A DNA stretch of 42,428 nt, from the NCBI GenBank assembly GCA_021849045.1, contig JAJZTK010000015.1:1-42428 (forward strand), written 5' to 3'. Each line of letters begins with the position of its first letter. Position 1 is the stretch's first letter. Origin of the DNA: Deltaproteobacteria bacterium. Lineage in GTDB: Bacteria > Desulfobacterota > Desulfuromonadia > Geobacterales > DSM-12255. A program made the position numbers and the translations under genes. The notes below the pieces were generated by a model, which was not told where the DNA came from, did no database searches, and worked only from the letters and a program-made list of their open reading frames with translations. Shown one piece after another: positions 39,922-42,428 of the stretch.

Positions 39922-40614
39922 ATGACAAAGGTCTGCACAACCATCGAAGAGGCCCTGGCCGGGCTCACGAGCGGTTCATCGGTCATGGCCGGCGGCTTCG
40001 GCCTGGTGGGGATTCCCGAAAAGCTGATCCAGGGGGTCGCTGCCACCGGGGTGACCGGCCTGACGGTCATCTCCAACAACTGCGGCGTCGACGACTGGGG
40101 GCTCGGCATCCTCCTGCGAAACCGCCAGATCAGGAAGATGGTCGCCTCCTACGTGGGTGAGAACAAGGAGTTCGAGCGCCAGTACCTGGCCGGCGAACTG
40201 GAGGTGGAACTGGTTCCCCAGGGGACCCTGGCCGAGCGGATCAGGGCCGGCGGCGCCGGCATCCCGGCTTTCTACACCCCGGCCGGAGTCGGCACACCCC
40301 TGGCCGAGGGGCGGGAGATCCGCAGCTTCGATGGCCGGAACTATCTGCTGGAAACGGCCCTGACAGCCGATTTCGCCCTGGTGAAGGCATGGAAGGGGGA
40401 CCGGCTCGGCAACCTGGTCTACCGGAAAACGTCCCGGAACTTCAATCCGATGATGGCCACTGCCGGCCGGATCACCGTTGCCGAGGTGGAGGAACTGGTG
40501 GAGGTCGGGGAACTCGATCCGGACCAGATCCACACCCCGAGCATCTATGTCCGGCGGATCATCGCCTGCACCGGCTACGAAAAACGGATCGAGCGACGCA
40601 CCGTTCGGGGATAG
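39922..40614 (+). CDS. 3-oxoacid CoA-transferase, subunit A
   Basis: Family I CoA-transferase alpha subunit (230 residues). It has the [13 protein letters not shown] segment of the CoA-binding N-terminus and the conserved [30 protein letters not shown] and NPMMATAG regions (written here in parts of at most 20 residues). With subunit B it would move CoA from a donor such as succinyl-CoA or acetyl-CoA to a 3-oxoacid such as acetoacetate. Length resembles AtoD, ScoA and PcaI, which cannot be told apart by eye. GGAGG lies before the ATG. Confidence 0.93.
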   Translation: MTKVCTTIEEALAGLTSGSSVMAGGFGLVGIPEKLIQGVAATGVTGLTVISNNCGVDDWGLGILLRNRQIRKMVASYVGENKEFERQYLAGELEVELVPQGTLAERIRAGGAGIPAFYTPAGVGTPLAEGREIRSFDGRNYLLETALTADFALVKAWKGDRLGNLVYRKTSRNFNPMMATAGRITVAEVEELVEVGELDPDQIHTPSIYVRRIIACTGYEKRIERRTVRG

Positions 40615-40627
40615 AAAGGAGACCATT

Positions 40628-41272
40628 ATGCCTCTGACACGCGAAGATATGGCCAGGCGGGCCGCTCTGGAAATACGGGACGGCTTCTACGTCAACCTGG
40701 GAATCGGCATGCCGACGCTGGTGGCCAACTATATCCCCCCGGGGATGCAGGTTGTCCTGCAGTCGGAAAACGGCCTCCTGGGGATCGGCCCCTACCCGAC
40801 CGAGGCCGAACTGGACCCGGAGCTGATCAATGCGGGCAAGGAAACCATCACCATGATCCCCGGTGCCTGCACCTTCAGCAGCGCCGACTCGTTCGCCATG
40901 ATCCGGGGCGGCCACATCGACCTGGCGATCCTGGGCGGGATGGAGGTCTCTGCCAGTGGCGACCTGGCCAACTGGGTCATCCCCGGCAAGATGGTCAAGG
41001 GAATGGGGGGCGCCATGGATCTGGTCCACGGCGCAAAAAAGGTCGTGGTGCTGATGGAGCATGTGAACAAGCACGGCGAGCCGAAGATCCTGAACCGCTG
41101 CACCCTGCCGCTCACCGGAGAGCGGGTGGTGAACCGGATCATCACCGACCGGGCCGTTCTCGACGTGACCCCCGAAGGGCTCTGCCTGGTGGAACTGGCG
41201 CCGGGCCACACCGTGGATGAGATCCTGGCCTGTACCGAGCCGCCGGTTACCGTGTCGGCCGGCCTGACATAG
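40628..41272 (+). CDS. 3-oxoacid CoA-transferase, subunit B
   Basis: The 214-residue beta subunit contains [18 protein letters not shown] and the catalytic-glutamate segment [14 protein letters not shown], where Glu of SENG forms the enzyme-CoA thioester. The conserved [15 protein letters not shown] and [18 protein letters not shown] segments follow. AAAGGAG precedes the ATG at 40628, 13 bp after subunit A. Substrate choice between acetoacetate and 3-oxoadipate stays open, but the thiolase next door favours acetoacetate. Confidence 0.94.
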   Translation: MPLTREDMARRAALEIRDGFYVNLGIGMPTLVANYIPPGMQVVLQSENGLLGIGPYPTEAELDPELINAGKETITMIPGACTFSSADSFAMIRGGHIDLAILGGMEVSASGDLANWVIPGKMVKGMGGAMDLVHGAKKVVVLMEHVNKHGEPKILNRCTLPLTGERVVNRIITDRAVLDVTPEGLCLVELAPGHTVDEILACTEPPVTVSAGLT

Positions 41273-41281
41273 GAGTCGATC

Positions 41282-42428
41282 ATGAGAGAGGTTGTCATTG
41301 CGGCTGCTGCCCGCACCCCCATAGGCGCCCTGAACGGCGCCCTGGCCACCGTGCCGGCAGCCCGCCTCGGGCAGCTGATCATCGAGGCAGTGCTGCAACG
41401 TGCTGGCATTCCAGGAGATGCGGTAGAGGAAGTGATCATGGGCCAGATCCTCCTGGCGGGGTGCGGCCAGAATCCGGCCCGCCAGGCAGCGGTCCGGGCC
41501 GGCATTCCCGAAACGGTCCCCGCCTACACGGTGAATAAGCTCTGCGGCTCCGGGCTGAAGAGCGTGGCACTGGGAGCGCTGGCCATCGCCGCCGGCGAAG
41601 CGGACGTGATCGTGGCCGGCGGCATGGAGAGCATGAGCCGGGCACCGTACCTTCTCGCCAACGCCCGGACCGGCTACCGGCTGGGTAATGGCACCCTGGA
41701 GGATACGCTCCTTAAGGATGGGCTCACAGACGCCTTCCACGACATCCATATGGGGATCACGGCCGAAAACATCGCCGACCAATGGCGGATCTCCCGCGAA
41801 GAGGCCGACGCCTTTGCCCTCCAGTCCCAGCAGAAGGCCGGCAAGGCCATCAGGGAAAAGCGGTTCCATGAGGAACTGATACCGGTGCCGGTGGCCGGCA
41901 AAGGGGGCAAAACCGCCCTGGTTGCGGTCGACGAATACCCCCGCAGCGACACCACCATGGAGAACCTGGCGCGCCTCAAGCCGGCCTTCAGCAGCGACGG
42001 CGTGGTCACTGCCGGCAACGCCTCCGGGCTCAACGACGGAGCAGCGGCGCTCCTGCTCATGGAGCGGGGCCGGGCCGAGGCGGCTGGGGTGAAGCCGCTG
42101 GCCCGCATCCGGAGTTGGGCCTCGGCAGCGCTTGATCCGCGGATCATGGGGATGGGGCCGGTGGAGGCGGTTCGCAAGGCCCTGGCAAAGGGAGGCCTGA
42201 CCGCGGACGATATCGACCTGGTCGAGCTGAACGAGGCGTTTGCGGTCCAGTCGTTGGCGGTGATCCGGGAACTGCAGCTGGACAGCAGGCGGGTGAACGT
42301 GAATGGCGGCGCCATCGCCCTGGGTCATCCGGTAGGCGCCAGCGGGGCGCGGATACTGGTGACCCTCCTGCATGAGATGGAGAAATGCGGCGCCAAGCTC
42401 GGCCTCGCATCCCTCTGCCAGGGCCTTG
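41282..42428 (+). CDS. Acetyl-CoA C-acetyltransferase (thiolase), 3' end beyond the window
   Basis: The frame is open for 382 codons to the window edge. The acyl-accepting cysteine is in VNKLCGSGLKS near residue 88, as in biosynthetic and AtoB-type thiolases. The catalytic histidine segment NGGAIALGHPVGASGAR and the start of the second cysteine motif ASLCQGL are present. It would cleave acetoacetyl-CoA to two acetyl-CoA or run in reverse. The LCGSGLKS wording is closer to acetyl-CoA acetyltransferases than to PcaF. Only about ten C-terminal residues should be missing. AGGAG precedes the ATG at 41282. Confidence 0.93.
   Translation, partial: MREVVIAAAARTPIGALNGALATVPAARLGQLIIEAVLQRAGIPGDAVEEVIMGQILLAGCGQNPARQAAVRAGIPETVPAYTVNKLCGSGLKSVALGALAIAAGEADVIVAGGMESMSRAPYLLANARTGYRLGNGTLEDTLLKDGLTDAFHDIHMGITAENIADQWRISREEADAFALQSQQKAGKAIREKRFHEELIPVPVAGKGGKTALVAVDEYPRSDTTMENLARLKPAFSSDGVVTAGNASGLNDGAAALLLMERGRAEAAGVKPLARIRSWASAALDPRIMGMGPVEAVRKALAKGGLTADDIDLVELNEAFAVQSLAVIRELQLDSRRVNVNGGAIALGHPVGASGARILVTLLHEMEKCGAKLGLASLCQGL

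Overview
The window spans the chromosomal replication origin of a GC-rich bacterium, most likely a Geobacter-type member of the Desulfuromonadota. This placement is inferred from gene order and content: dnaA-dnaN-recF-gyrB-gyrA-gpsA with chained histidine kinases on one side, rpmH-rnpA-yidD-yidC-mnmE-mnmG-rsmG on the other, plus a selenoprotein gene, sigma-54 control and a radical-SAM heme-type gene beside hemE. No database search was run.

Left arm (1-20567, all genes on the minus strand). Reading away from the origin: dnaA, dnaN, recF, gyrB, a small VapBC-type toxin-antitoxin pair inserted between gyrB and gyrA, gyrA, a HEAT-like protein of unknown function, gpsA, three overlapping histidine-kinase genes with no output regulator, a radical SAM/SPASM protein and hemE. 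A very strong bidirectional terminator closes the arm.

Origin (about 19018-20764). DnaA boxes lie on both sides of dnaA. The dnaN-dnaA gap holds an AT-rich segment, a run of TAG-like trinucleotides and an adjacent DnaA box, which is the order expected of a DnaA-trio unwinding element. The dnaA-rpmH gap holds three close DnaA boxes, two forming a perfect 20-bp palindrome. A near-consensus parS site lies between mnmE and mnmG.

Right arm, core part (20937-27314, plus strand): rpmH, rnpA, yidD and yidC (ribosome, RNase P and membrane insertion), then mnmE and mnmG (tRNA wobble-uridine modification) and rsmG (16S rRNA methylation). Next come two envelope lipoprotein genes and, on the minus strand, a two-gene unit made of an 83-residue AhpD-like protein and a MATE transporter. 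The small protein has an in-frame UGA in a CPTU motif followed by a SECIS-like hairpin, so it is read here as a selenoprotein that ordinary gene calling would split or miss. tadA and an O-methyltransferase gene follow on the plus strand.

Right arm, catabolic part (32415 to the window end, plus strand). A PAS/AAA+/HTH sigma-54 activator gene is followed by a 409-bp gap with three copies of an 18-bp palindrome and a textbook -24/-12 promoter. This promoter faces an operon of a tandem universal-stress protein, a complete branched-chain-type ABC importer (LivG, LivF, binding protein, LivH, LivM), both subunits of a 3-oxoacid CoA-transferase and a thiolase cut by the window edge. Together they suggest inducible uptake of an organic acid and its conversion to acetyl-CoA through an acetoacetyl-CoA-like intermediate. 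Three intergenic hairpin structures divide the operon into segments.
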